Source: an uncultured Muribaculaceae bacterium (GTDB lineage Bacteria; Bacteroidota; Bacteroidia; Bacteroidales; Muribaculaceae). Taken from it: a DNA stretch of 5,977 nt. The notes beneath the pieces were generated by a model, which saw only the letters and a program-made list of their open reading frames with translations, had not been told where the DNA came from and made no database searches. The position numbers were made by a program, and so were the translations under genes. Of this stretch, positions 1-5,935 are shown piece by piece (positions within the stretch are counted from its first letter, which is position 1; the number at the start of each line of letters is the position of its first letter). The DNA is taken from assembly GCA_910587925.1 (NCBI GenBank), contig CAJUOC010000053.1, positions 1 through 5,977 of the forward strand, in the 5' to 3' direction.

Positions 1-1
1 C

Positions 2-50
2 CATCTTCGTTTCAGTCGTGTACATCAAGTACACTCCTTCAACTCAGATG
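2..50 (-). repeat. Imperfect palindrome with three tandem GA/GA internal loops (structured intergenic repeat, outer end cut off)
   Basis: Positions 2-23 and 29-50 form an inverted repeat around a 5-nt loop (24-28). Paired blocks are 2-6 with 46-50, 9-11 with 41-43, 14-15 with 37-38, and 18-23 with 29-34, giving 16 Watson-Crick pairs. The three interruptions (7-8/44-45, 12-13/39-40, 16-17/35-36) are all TC facing TC on the plus strand, which is GA facing GA on the minus strand. Tandem G.A mismatches of that polarity form stable sheared pairs in RNA and single-stranded DNA, so the minus strand is the likelier folding strand. It lies 75 bp beyond the alpha-galactosidase stop, where it could be part of that gene's 3' untranslated region. 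The window starts at its edge, so its full extent is unknown. A terminator role is possible, but the tail that would follow lies outside the window. Confidence 0.7.
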
Positions 51-124
51 AAAATCCTCTCAAAAGCACAAGACCTACGTATTCACATTTGTTTTTAAAC
101 AAGCTCTTAGATGTAAGCGTGCGG
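51..124. other. AT-rich downstream spacer of the alpha-galactosidase gene
   Basis: No gene is visible here. It contains a short palindrome, TTGTTT at 89-94 and AAACAA at 97-102, separated by only two bases. That is too tight for a good RNA hairpin, and there is no GC-rich stem plus U-run to mark a classical terminator. Together with the hairpin at 2-50 it may form the arm of a larger dispersed repeat. That is an impression, not a demonstrated boundary. Confidence 0.35.
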
Positions 125-2323
125 TCACTTCACGGCCTGCAGGCGCAGCACGCGGCTGGACCAGTCGTTGAGCTTGTGATAGTCGACCTTGTGTGTGTAG
201 GGTATCTCGAGGCCGTTTTCCATGAGGTAGCGGCCGGTGAAGGCGCGGCCCTCGAAGGGCAGCGGCTCATTGTCGATGCGGGTAAGCTCGGTGACGGTGT
301 ACGAGCGGTCGGGGTCGAGGCCGTCGAGGGTCACGCGGGGCAGGTGCTGATTGTGAAATGTCTCTGTCTTGTACCAGAATACCACAGCCTCGTCGCGGGG
401 CTCGTCGACATACATCAGCGAGGCGGCGCCGTGGCCGTCGTAGGGCGAGAGGAGGCGGTAGAGGTCGCCGTGCTGCACGACGGGGCGTATGAGCTTGTAG
501 TCGGCGATGGCGCGGCGGCAGAAGTCTTTTTCCTCGTCGGTCATGTCTTTGGGCTGTATCTCCATACCCAGGCGGCCGCTCATGGCCACGTCGGCGCGGT
601 ACTTGACGGGGGTGGTGCGGAAGGTCTGATGGTTGGGCTTGGAGCTGATGTGCGACGCCATGGCGATGGCGGGGAAGAAGTATCCGGTGCCCCACTGCAT
701 GTACACGCGCTGCAGGGCGTCGGTATTGTCACTCACCCAAAACTCGTCGAAGTAAGGCAACAGGGCGTAGTTGGGACGGCCGCCGCCGCTGGCGCAGAGC
801 TGGATGGTGATGTCGGGATGTGCCTTGCGGATGCGGTCGAGCGCCTTGATGAGGCCGCGGTGCCACTCGATGTAGAGGTGGCTCTGGCGGTCGGCGCCGA
901 GATAGGTCGAGCCATGGTTGGAGATACCCATGTTGGCGTCCCACTTGATGTAGTCGAGGCCGGGGTTGGCGGCGATGATGTCGTCGACCACTTTTACGAC
1001 ATGATCCTGCACGGCGGGATTGGCCATGTCGAGCACGAGCTGTGTGCCGCCGCGGCCGGTGACCGGCTCGCGATTGGCGCTGCGCACAATCCAGTCGGGG
1101 TGTTTCTCGTAAAGCTCGCTTTGGGTGTTGGTCATCTCAGGCTCGATCCATATACCGAAGCCGATACCCTTGGATGCGGCGTAGTCGACCAGGGCGGCTG
1201 TGCCCGAGGGGAGCTTGGTGGTGTCTACCGTCCAGTCGCCCAGCGAGGTGGAGTCGTTGTTGCGGGGGTATTTGCCACCAAACCATCCGTCGTCCATCAC
1301 AAATAGCTCGCCGCCCATCGATGCGATGTCGTCCATCATGGCGTGCATACCCTGCTCGTTGATGTCGAAGTATACGCCTTCCCAGCTGTTGAGCAGTATC
1401 TTGCGGTCGCGCTCGGGATGGGCGAGCTTGTAGCGGCGGGCCCAGCGGTGGAGGTTGCGGCTCACGCCGCCGGTGCCGCGGTCGCTGTATGTCAGGGCCA
1501 GGGGCGGGGTGGCAAAGGTCTCGCCGCGGGCGAGGGTGTAGGGCGAGTTGGCCTCGTTGATGCCGGCCAGCAGCGAGTGGTGCTCGGAGTCGTCGGTGAC
1601 CAGGTCGATACGGTAGTTGCCGCCATACTCGAGGGCGGCGCCGATGGTGCGTCCGGCGCGGTCGTCGGGGCGACCGTCGAGCGAGAGCATTATCTCGCCG
1701 TGGGAGGTCTGCGAGTTGCGGGTGCCGTCGTTGTTGACTATCGACTTGACGCCGGGGCGCAGCGGCTCCTGCACGAGGTTGGCCTCGTTGGCCCACGAGC
1801 CGGCGAGATGGCTCAGCCATACGTCGCCGCGGCGCACGGGCAGATATGCCGAGGCATAGCGGCTCAGGGTGACGGGGCGGCGCTCGCCGTTGGTGATCTC
1901 GGTCCAGGTGTCTATCACGTCGGTGCCGGGATAGGCGCGGTAACACAGGGCTATGTCGACCGGATACTTGCGGTCGCGCATACGTATGGCGGTGACGGGC
2001 AGGCCGTCGGCGTCGGTATAAGTGTCGGTGGAGACTACGGCGGGGTCGAGGGTCATGTCGCCGTCGGCATGGGTGATGGATATCGCCGTGGGGGTCTGTG
2101 TGATGAGGCCGTAGGCGGGATAGGCGTTGTGGCCCTTCTCGACGGCGGCTACCGATGCGGCGTCGGCGTCGGTGAGACGGGCGCCGTAATAGAGGATTAC
2201 GGGCGCGGCTCCCTCGGTGGCCTCGAGCAGCAGCGAGGTGGCGGGTGTGGTGATGTGTACGGGCGCGGCGGAGGCGGTGGTGGCGGCTGCGAGGAGCAGC
2301 ATCGCGGGCAAGGTGCTTCGCAT
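125..2323 (-). CDS. Exported alpha-galactosidase, glycoside hydrolase family 36
   Basis: This enzyme should hydrolyse terminal alpha-1,6-linked galactose from raffinose-type oligosaccharides or galactomannan fragments, with retention of configuration. I place the start at the ATG 2321-2323, giving 732 aa. The frame stays open to a TTG at 2351-2353, but only the ATG gives a clean signal peptide: MR start, hydrophobic LLLAAATTA core, ASA cleavage site near residue 19, and no lipobox cysteine. The product is therefore probably periplasmic. After an N-terminal beta-sandwich region, the TIM barrel shows NSWE (312-315), DDGWF (344-348), WIEPEM (392-397), KWDAN with predicted nucleophile D462, LCASGGGR (509-516) and SDNTD with predicted acid/base D532. 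The 70-residue spacing between the catalytic aspartates matches known GH36 enzymes. A C-terminal beta domain ends the protein, and length is normal for the family. It reads as intact. No SusC/SusD or sugar-regulator gene is in the window, so substrate preference within alpha-galactosides is open. Confidence 0.95.
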   Translation of the reverse strand: MRSTLPAMLLLAAATTASAAPVHITTPATSLLLEATEGAAPVILYYGARLTDADAASVAAVEKGHNAYPAYGLITQTPTAISITHADGDMTLDPAVVSTDTYTDADGLPVTAIRMRDRKYPVDIALCYRAYPGTDVIDTWTEITNGERRPVTLSRYASAYLPVRRGDVWLSHLAGSWANEANLVQEPLRPGVKSIVNNDGTRNSQTSHGEIMLSLDGRPDDRAGRTIGAALEYGGNYRIDLVTDDSEHHSLLAGINEANSPYTLARGETFATPPLALTYSDRGTGGVSRNLHRWARRYKLAHPERDRKILLNSWEGVYFDINEQGMHAMMDDIASMGGELFVMDDGWFGGKYPRNNDSTSLGDWTVDTTKLPSGTAALVDYAASKGIGFGIWIEPEMTNTQSELYEKHPDWIVRSANREPVTGRGGTQLVLDMANPAVQDHVVKVVDDIIAANPGLDYIKWDANMGISNHGSTYLGADRQSHLYIEWHRGLIKALDRIRKAHPDITIQLCASGGGRPNYALLPYFDEFWVSDNTDALQRVYMQWGTGYFFPAIAMASHISSKPNHQTFRTTPVKYRADVAMSGRLGMEIQPKDMTDEEKDFCRRAIADYKLIRPVVQHGDLYRLLSPYDGHGAASLMYVDEPRDEAVVFWYKTETFHNQHLPRVTLDGLDPDRSYTVTELTRIDNEPLPFEGRAFTGRYLMENGLEIPYTHKVDYHKLNDWSSRVLRLQAVK

Positions 2324-2350
2324 GGCTTGACTAAGATTTTTTGGGTGATG

Positions 2351-2379
2351 CAAAATAAGTGAATTATATCGGTAAAAAA
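2351..2379 (-). promoter_or_regulatory. Candidate promoter of the alpha-galactosidase gene
   Basis: Read on the minus strand, TTATTTTG (2358 to 2351) is one base off the Bacteroidota -7 consensus TAnnTTTG. A T-run (2379 to 2374) lies 15 bp upstream of it, roughly where the -33 element would sit. An exact TATAAT (2368 to 2363) lies between them, but no TTGACA-like box is correctly spaced from it. Transcription from the -7 candidate would leave a leader of about 20 to 25 nt before the ATG at 2323. No operator repeat is evident. The assignment rests on weak matches in an AT-rich spacer. Confidence 0.35.
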
Positions 2380-2413
2380 TGTGCGCTATCCGTCAAAATA
2401 TGATACGATTTTG

Positions 2414-2453
2414 CAGCCCGCGGCCGGCTGTTGACGGTAGCCGGCGGGGGCTG
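2414..2453 (-). terminator. GC-rich hairpin after the glnS operon, possible terminator
   Basis: A two-part stem pairs 2414-2419 with 2448-2453 (6 bp) and 2423-2429 with 2439-2445 (7 bp). A 3-versus-2 nt internal loop separates the parts, and the loop is 9 nt. It lies 15 bp downstream of the TPR-gene stop and before the alpha-galactosidase promoter region, where an operon terminator is expected. The sequence after the stem on the minus strand is CAAAATCG, with no U-run, so it is not a textbook intrinsic terminator. It could instead be a 3'-end stabilising or Rho-assisted structure. Confidence 0.5.
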
Positions 2454-2468
2454 ATTGCAGCGGTGTGT

Positions 2469-3893
2469 CTATCTGTCGATACCGAGCGGATCGTATCTGC
2501 TCCAGTCGGTATTGGTGTGCATGTCGAGGGCGCGGCGCGTGGTGTCGACAAAGCTGCGCAGGGCAAAGGTGGCCAGGCGGTCGGAGCCGTCGGCGCCGAT
2601 GGCGGCCATCTCGCTGTCGAGGCGGTCGAGAAAGCTGCGGGCGGCGTCGGTCATACCGCTGCGCAGCATGGCCAGTACAAACATCACCGTGGCCTTGTAT
2701 GTGTTGCCGCCCTCCATGAGGCTGTAGTCGTCTTGCGAGGCCAGATACATCTGTATCACCATGTCGTAGTGGCCGGTGCGGTAGAGTATCTGATAGAGAT
2801 ATGCGGCGCAGTCGAGGTCGTCGCCGGTGCAGGCTTTGAATACGGTCATCACGGTGGTGAGGGTGCCGTAGGCGCCCGCCTCATAGGCACGGCGGGCTAT
2901 CTCGCGCCACTCGGCCTGCTCGGTGAGGCCCTGGTCGGCCAGGTCGGCGAGTATCTCGTCGAGATGGGCATACTGCACCTCGGCGGCCGAGGCTGCCAGC
3001 TCATAGGTCCAGCGGGCATTGCCGCGCAGGCGGTCGAGGATGGCGGTGATGCGGCCGATGTGGTCGGTATGGGCGATGGCTATGCGGGCGGTCTCGGTGT
3101 CGGCGCCGTCGCGGGCGAGTATGGCGTCGGCCAGGTCGTCGAAGTCGTCGGCGCTGCCGCGCTCGGCCACCACCCCGAGCTTGGCGCGCATCGCCTCGAG
3201 ATTGTCGGGGTCGATGGCCAGGGCATAGTCGATGTCGGCGGCGGCCTCGTCGAGGCGCTTGCGCATCACCGATATGGAGGCGTGCATGGTCCAGTAGTCG
3301 GGGTTGTACGGCTCCAGGTCGGTCAGCTCGGCCACCAGCTCGGCGGCGCGGTCGTAGAGGCCGCGGTCTTCGGCCTGCACGGCGGCCTCGTAGAGGAGCG
3401 TGGGCAGGTAGTCGACATGGGCGCGCAGGTCGTCGAGATGGCCCAGCACCCAGTCGGAGGCGCCCACCGAGCCGGCCAGCTGCACCAGCTGTATCACTTC
3501 CTCGTCGGTGAGGCGGCCGGCGTGGTCGACAAAGCTCTGGAGCACGCGCTCCACGGCGGGGTCGCCGGGGTTGAGCAGGTTGAGCCGCAGTATCTGCCAC
3601 AGCGGGGTGTCGACGGCCGGGTTGTCTTCAAGATATGCCTTGAAGGCGCGGCGGTCGAGATAGAGGTAAAATATGGCGCGGCGCTCGGTGAGCTCGACGC
3701 TGTCGGGGTAGAGGCGCGCGCCCAGCAGCAGCGCCTCCATGCGCAGATAGTCGTCGGCGATGTCGCCGGCGTAGTCAAAGATGTCGATGAGGTCGTCCTC
3801 GCTGTAAAAGCGCTCGCCCACCGGCCGCGCCAGGTCGGCACGGAAGCGGCGGGTAAGCTCTTCGCCGGGATTTACTTGGTCGGGGGCGGCCAT
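2469..3893 (-). CDS. Tetratricopeptide-repeat-type protein of unknown function, encoded directly downstream of glnS
   Basis: I do not recognise a named protein. The 474-aa product has no signal peptide, transmembrane segment or catalytic motif. It is acidic and almost entirely helical, so it is probably a cytoplasmic scaffold. The clearest TPR-like helix pairs are at about residues 165-198 (LLYEAAVQAEDRGLYDRAAE and following) and 199-232, the latter ending in the classic ALAIDPDN turn. A conserved-looking N-terminal part (about 29-90) has an acidic DDLIDIFDYAGD segment followed by GARLYPDS and an aromatic helix, resembling a divergent repeat. Further weak helical repeats run to about residue 440. 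The ATG at 3891-3893 is the only good start, with no Shine-Dalgarno, as is usual in this phylum. It lies 17 bp after the glnS stop on the same strand, so the two genes are very likely cotranscribed. TPR proteins bind other proteins; any link to tRNA charging is inference from position alone. Confidence 0.85.
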   Translation of the reverse strand: MAAPDQVNPGEELTRRFRADLARPVGERFYSEDDLIDIFDYAGDIADDYLRMEALLLGARLYPDSVELTERRAIFYLYLDRRAFKAYLEDNPAVDTPLWQILRLNLLNPGDPAVERVLQSFVDHAGRLTDEEVIQLVQLAGSVGASDWVLGHLDDLRAHVDYLPTLLYEAAVQAEDRGLYDRAAELVAELTDLEPYNPDYWTMHASISVMRKRLDEAAADIDYALAIDPDNLEAMRAKLGVVAERGSADDFDDLADAILARDGADTETARIAIAHTDHIGRITAILDRLRGNARWTYELAASAAEVQYAHLDEILADLADQGLTEQAEWREIARRAYEAGAYGTLTTVMTVFKACTGDDLDCAAYLYQILYRTGHYDMVIQMYLASQDDYSLMEGGNTYKATVMFVLAMLRSGMTDAARSFLDRLDSEMAAIGADGSDRLATFALRSFVDTTRRALDMHTNTDWSRYDPLGIDR

Positions 3894-3910
3894 ATCGCGG
3901 TGATGATGGG

Positions 3911-5611
3911 TCAGGCTTTTTTCTGCTCTTTCTCCCAGCTGTCGCGCAGGCCGATGGTGCGGTTAAACACCAGGGCGTCGGGCGTCGAGTCGTAGTCGGG
4001 CGTGAAGTATCCGATGCGCTGGAATTGCAGCTTGGCGCCTGCCGTGGCTGCCTCGCGCACATAAGGCTCGACTTTGATGCGGCGCACCTCGAGCGAGTTG
4101 GGGTTGAGCATCTCGCGGAAGTCGCGGTCGGGCTCGGCGGCGGGGTTCTCCACGTCGAAGAGGCGGTCGTAGAGCCGTGCCTCGGCGTCGAGGGCGTGGG
4201 CGGCCGATACCCAGTGGAGGGTGCCCTTGACCTTGCGGTCGGCGCCGGGCATACCGCTGCGGGTGTCGGGGTCGTAGGTGCAGCGCAGCTCGGTGATGTT
4301 GCCATCGGCGTCCTTGACGACTTCCTCACACTTGATGATGTATGCGCCCTTGAGGCGTACCTCGCCGCCGGGGGCGAGGCGGAAGAATTTCTTGGGCGGG
4401 TTTTCCATGAAGTCCTCGCGCTCGATGTAGAGCTCGCGGCTGAAGGGCATCGAGTGTGTACCCGAGCCGGGCTGCTCGGGATTGTTGTCCATCTCGACGG
4501 TCTCGACGCGGTCTTCGGGATAGTTGGTGAGCACGACCTTTACGGGATTCATCACGGCCATCACGCGGGTGGCGATGCGGTTGAGGTCGTCGCGCACGGC
4601 GTGCTCGAGCAGGCTCACCGAGTTGAGGGCCTCATACTTGGTGTAGCCGATGGTGTCGATGAAGTTGCGTATCGAGGCGGGGGTGTAGCCGCGGCGGCGC
4701 AGGCCCGAGATGGTGGGCATGCGGGGATCGTCCCAGCCGGCCACCAGACCCTCCTTGACCAGCGCGAGCAACTTGCGCTTGCTCATCACGGTGTAGGTGA
4801 GGTTGAGGCGGTTGAACTCTATCTGGCGGGGGCGGTAGCTCTCGTCGGCCAGCTCGTCGACAAAGTAGTCGTAGAGCGGGCGGTGAGGCACAAACTCCAG
4901 CGTGCATATCGAGTGGGTCACCCCCTCGAAGTAGTCGCTCTGGCCGTGGGCAAAGTCATACATGGGGTAGACTTTCCAGGTGGTGCCGGTGCGGTGGTGG
5001 GGGTGATTGATGATGCGGTACATGATGGGATCGCGGAAGTGCATGTTGCTCGACGCCATGTCGATTTTGGCGCGCAACACGCGCGAGCCCTCGGCAAACT
5101 CGCCGGCGTTCATGCGCATGAAGAGGTCGAGATTCTCCTCGGGCGAGCGGTCGCGGTAGGGCGACGCCTGGCCGGGCTCGGTCGGGGTACCCTTCTGCGC
5201 GGCAATCTGCTCGGCGCTCTGGTCGTCGACATATGCCTTGCCCTCCTTGATGAGGCGCACGGCCAGGTCAAAGAGCTGCGGGAAATAGTCGGAGGCGTAG
5301 TACTCGCGGTCGGCCCAGTCGAAGCCGAGCCAGTGGATGTCTTCCTTGATGGAGTCGACATACTCCACATCCTCCTTGACAGGATTGGTATCGTCGAAGC
5401 GCAGGTTGCAAGTGCCGCCAAACTTCTCGGCCACACCGAAATCCATGCATATGGCCTTGGCATGGCCGATATGGAGGTATCCGTTGGGCTCGGGCGGGAA
5501 ACGCGTGTTGAGGCGACCGCCGTTTTTGCCGGCGCGCAGGTCGGCATACACTTCCTGTTCTACAAAACTGAGCCCGCGGGGCAGCTCTTCGGTATCTTTG
5601 ATTTCGGCCAT
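3911..5611 (-). CDS. glnS: Glutaminyl-tRNA synthetase (class I)
   Basis: It charges tRNA(Gln) with glutamine using ATP, in the cytoplasm. The 566-aa product is close to the E. coli enzyme (about 554 aa) and aligns end to end by eye. The class I signatures are HIGH at 47-50, within PPEPNGYLHIGHAKA, and VMSKR at 275-279. By homology with E. coli GlnRS, D73 (in NLRFDDTNP), Y218 (in YPMYDFAHG) and Q263 correspond to the glutamine-pocket residues. EGVTHSICTLEF (229-240) is the typical GlnRS/GluRS core, and the choice of Gln over Glu is supported by the whole pattern, including the C-terminal beta-barrels (SRELYIEREDF, KVKGTLHWVSAAHA, VFNRTIGLRDSW). There is no YqeY-like tail. Having this enzyme implies direct tRNA(Gln) charging. 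The ATG at 5609-5611 follows a consensus promoter by about 20 bp. The next gene starts 17 bp after the stop. Confidence 0.98.
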   Translation of the reverse strand: MAEIKDTEELPRGLSFVEQEVYADLRAGKNGGRLNTRFPPEPNGYLHIGHAKAICMDFGVAEKFGGTCNLRFDDTNPVKEDVEYVDSIKEDIHWLGFDWADREYYASDYFPQLFDLAVRLIKEGKAYVDDQSAEQIAAQKGTPTEPGQASPYRDRSPEENLDLFMRMNAGEFAEGSRVLRAKIDMASSNMHFRDPIMYRIINHPHHRTGTTWKVYPMYDFAHGQSDYFEGVTHSICTLEFVPHRPLYDYFVDELADESYRPRQIEFNRLNLTYTVMSKRKLLALVKEGLVAGWDDPRMPTISGLRRRGYTPASIRNFIDTIGYTKYEALNSVSLLEHAVRDDLNRIATRVMAVMNPVKVVLTNYPEDRVETVEMDNNPEQPGSGTHSMPFSRELYIEREDFMENPPKKFFRLAPGGEVRLKGAYIIKCEEVVKDADGNITELRCTYDPDTRSGMPGADRKVKGTLHWVSAAHALDAEARLYDRLFDVENPAAEPDRDFREMLNPNSLEVRRIKVEPYVREAATAGAKLQFQRIGYFTPDYDSTPDALVFNRTIGLRDSWEKEQKKA

Positions 5612-5630
5612 TGCTGTGATATATTTGGCG

Positions 5631-5638
5631 CAAAGTTA
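5631..5638 (-). promoter_or_regulatory. Bacteroidota-type -7 promoter element of glnS
   Basis: TAACTTTG on the minus strand is an exact match to the phylum's TAnnTTTG -7 consensus. It lies 19 bp upstream of the glnS ATG, so the transcript leader would be only about 12 to 17 nt. No TTTG-like -33 box is found at the expected 19-21 bp upstream; that position falls in the loop of the adjacent hairpin. Core promoters with a good -7 and poor -33 are common, so the call rests on the -7 match and its position. Confidence 0.65.
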
Positions 5639-5643
5639 GCAAA

Positions 5644-5672
5644 AATCCCCGATTCTTCACGAGTCGGGGATT
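5644..5672. terminator. Strong hairpin with A-run and T-run flanks, probable intrinsic terminator upstream of glnS
   Basis: AATCCCCGA (5644-5652) and TCGGGGATT (5664-5672) are perfect 9-bp inverted arms. Two further pairs lie inside, beyond one T.G (plus strand) or C.A (minus strand) mismatch, with a 5-nt loop at 5656-5660. On the minus strand the stem is followed by five T's (5645 to 5641, the first two still within the arm) and reads as the terminator of a gene lying above the window. On the plus strand it is followed by CTTTATTAT, so it could work both ways. The U-run runs almost directly into the glnS -7 element, leaving a single base at 5640 plus the overlap zone at 5639. Confidence 0.75.
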
Positions 5673-5823
5673 CTTTATTATCAAAAGCTAATCAAAATCT
5701 ATGAAAAAGTTATTCTCTTTTGTAATGATAGACACGCGGCGGCGGCGATGGTTTAATCGGCATGCAAACTTTTTTCGCAAAAAAACCTCGTGGGTGTCGC
5801 AATATATCTTTAGCCGTAAAATT
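5673..5823. other. AT-rich intergenic stretch without a supportable gene
   Basis: Open frames of 60 to 77 codons cross this region on both strands, including a plus-strand ATGAAAAAG at 5701. They overlap one another, run on into the palindrome and direct repeats further right, and resemble no family I know. Visible sequence features are a short GGC/GCG triplet run near 5738-5747 and a low-complexity inverted pair of T6 and A7 tracts around 5770-5786. I see no tRNA, riboswitch or promoter that I would defend. Confidence 0.4.
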
Positions 5824-5848
5824 GTAGGGACGCTCGGCTCGAGCGTCC
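5824..5848 (+). repeat. REP-like element: GTAG tetranucleotide plus perfect 9-bp palindrome
   Basis: GTAG at 5824-5827 is followed at once by GGACGCTCG (5828-5836), a 3-nt loop GCT (5837-5839) and the exact inverse CGAGCGTCC (5840-5848). A 5' GTAG directly before a GC-rich palindrome is the hallmark of REP sequences mobilised by RAYT (TnpA-REP, Y1 HUH) transposases. I recall very similar GTAGGGACGC palindromes scattered through Bacteroidales genomes, but cannot check that here. No RAYT gene is in the window. A protein-binding palindrome or a bidirectional terminator is a weaker alternative, since no T-run follows on the plus strand. Confidence 0.65.
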
Positions 5849-5879
5849 ATCGTAATAGATTGAATATCATAGACAACCA

Positions 5880-5935
5880 GTCCGTGCAGATTTGTAACCT
5901 GCCGCGCCCTGCGCAAGTCCGTGCAGGTTTGTAAC
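5880..5935. repeat. Two-copy 19-bp direct repeat with embedded inverted repeat
   Basis: GTCCGTGCAGATTTGTAAC at 5880-5898 recurs at 5917-5935 with a single A-to-G change, a start-to-start period of 37 bp. The 18-bp interval is GC-rich. In addition AACCTGC (5896-5902) is inverted as GCAGGTT (5923-5929), so the segment between the copies could fold into a 7-bp stem. It starts 31 bp after the REP-like palindrome. It looks like a small tandem or dispersed intergenic repeat cluster; nothing here resembles CRISPR, as there are only two copies and no spacer-length regularity. Confidence 0.75.

Noticed and set aside
89..1306. 405-codon plus-strand open frame opposite the alpha-galactosidase gene, and a 339-codon one at 1343-2362
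   Set aside because: Antisense shadows. GC-rich codons in the real gene suppress stop codons on the other strand. The products are low-complexity G/V/A/H-rich with no recognisable domain, while the minus-strand frame has all GH36 motifs.
2363..2368. Exact TATAAT as a sigma-70 -10 box for the alpha-galactosidase gene
   Set aside because: The nearest TTGACG lies 22 bp upstream, too far for a 16-18 bp spacing, and the phylum's primary sigma factor uses a different consensus.
2379..3995. 538-codon plus-strand open frame across the TPR gene
   Set aside because: Antisense shadow that starts in the spacer, spans the whole TPR gene and runs into glnS. The composition is G/V/A/E/H-rich and it matches no family.
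3775..4329. 184-codon minus-strand frame overlapping the glnS 3' end and the TPR gene start
   Set aside because: An out-of-frame reading of both genes, rich in P/R/S/T as expected from frame-shifted GC-rich codons.
125..5611. Defence system, phage genes or biosynthetic cluster
   Set aside because: All three genes are accounted for as a glycosidase, a helical-repeat protein and a tRNA synthetase. None has nuclease, toxin, reverse transcriptase, integrase or NTPase motifs beyond the synthetase core.
4025..5704. 559-codon plus-strand open frame opposite glnS
   Set aside because: Antisense shadow of a definite glutaminyl-tRNA synthetase. It also runs through the glnS promoter and terminator hairpin.
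5688..5916. Two overlapping minus-strand small frames (62 and 68 codons)
   Set aside because: They overlap each other in different frames, lie within repeat-bearing spacer and show no recognisable protein pattern.
5701..5934. 77-codon plus-strand frame starting MKKLFSFV, possible small secreted protein
   Set aside because: The hydrophobic start is only a few residues long and is followed by an arginine run. The frame reads through the REP-like palindrome and both direct repeats, and there is no supporting homology.
5880..5935. Possible minimal CRISPR array
   Set aside because: There are only two 19-bp units, an 18-bp interval that is itself part of an inverted repeat, and no cas gene nearby.
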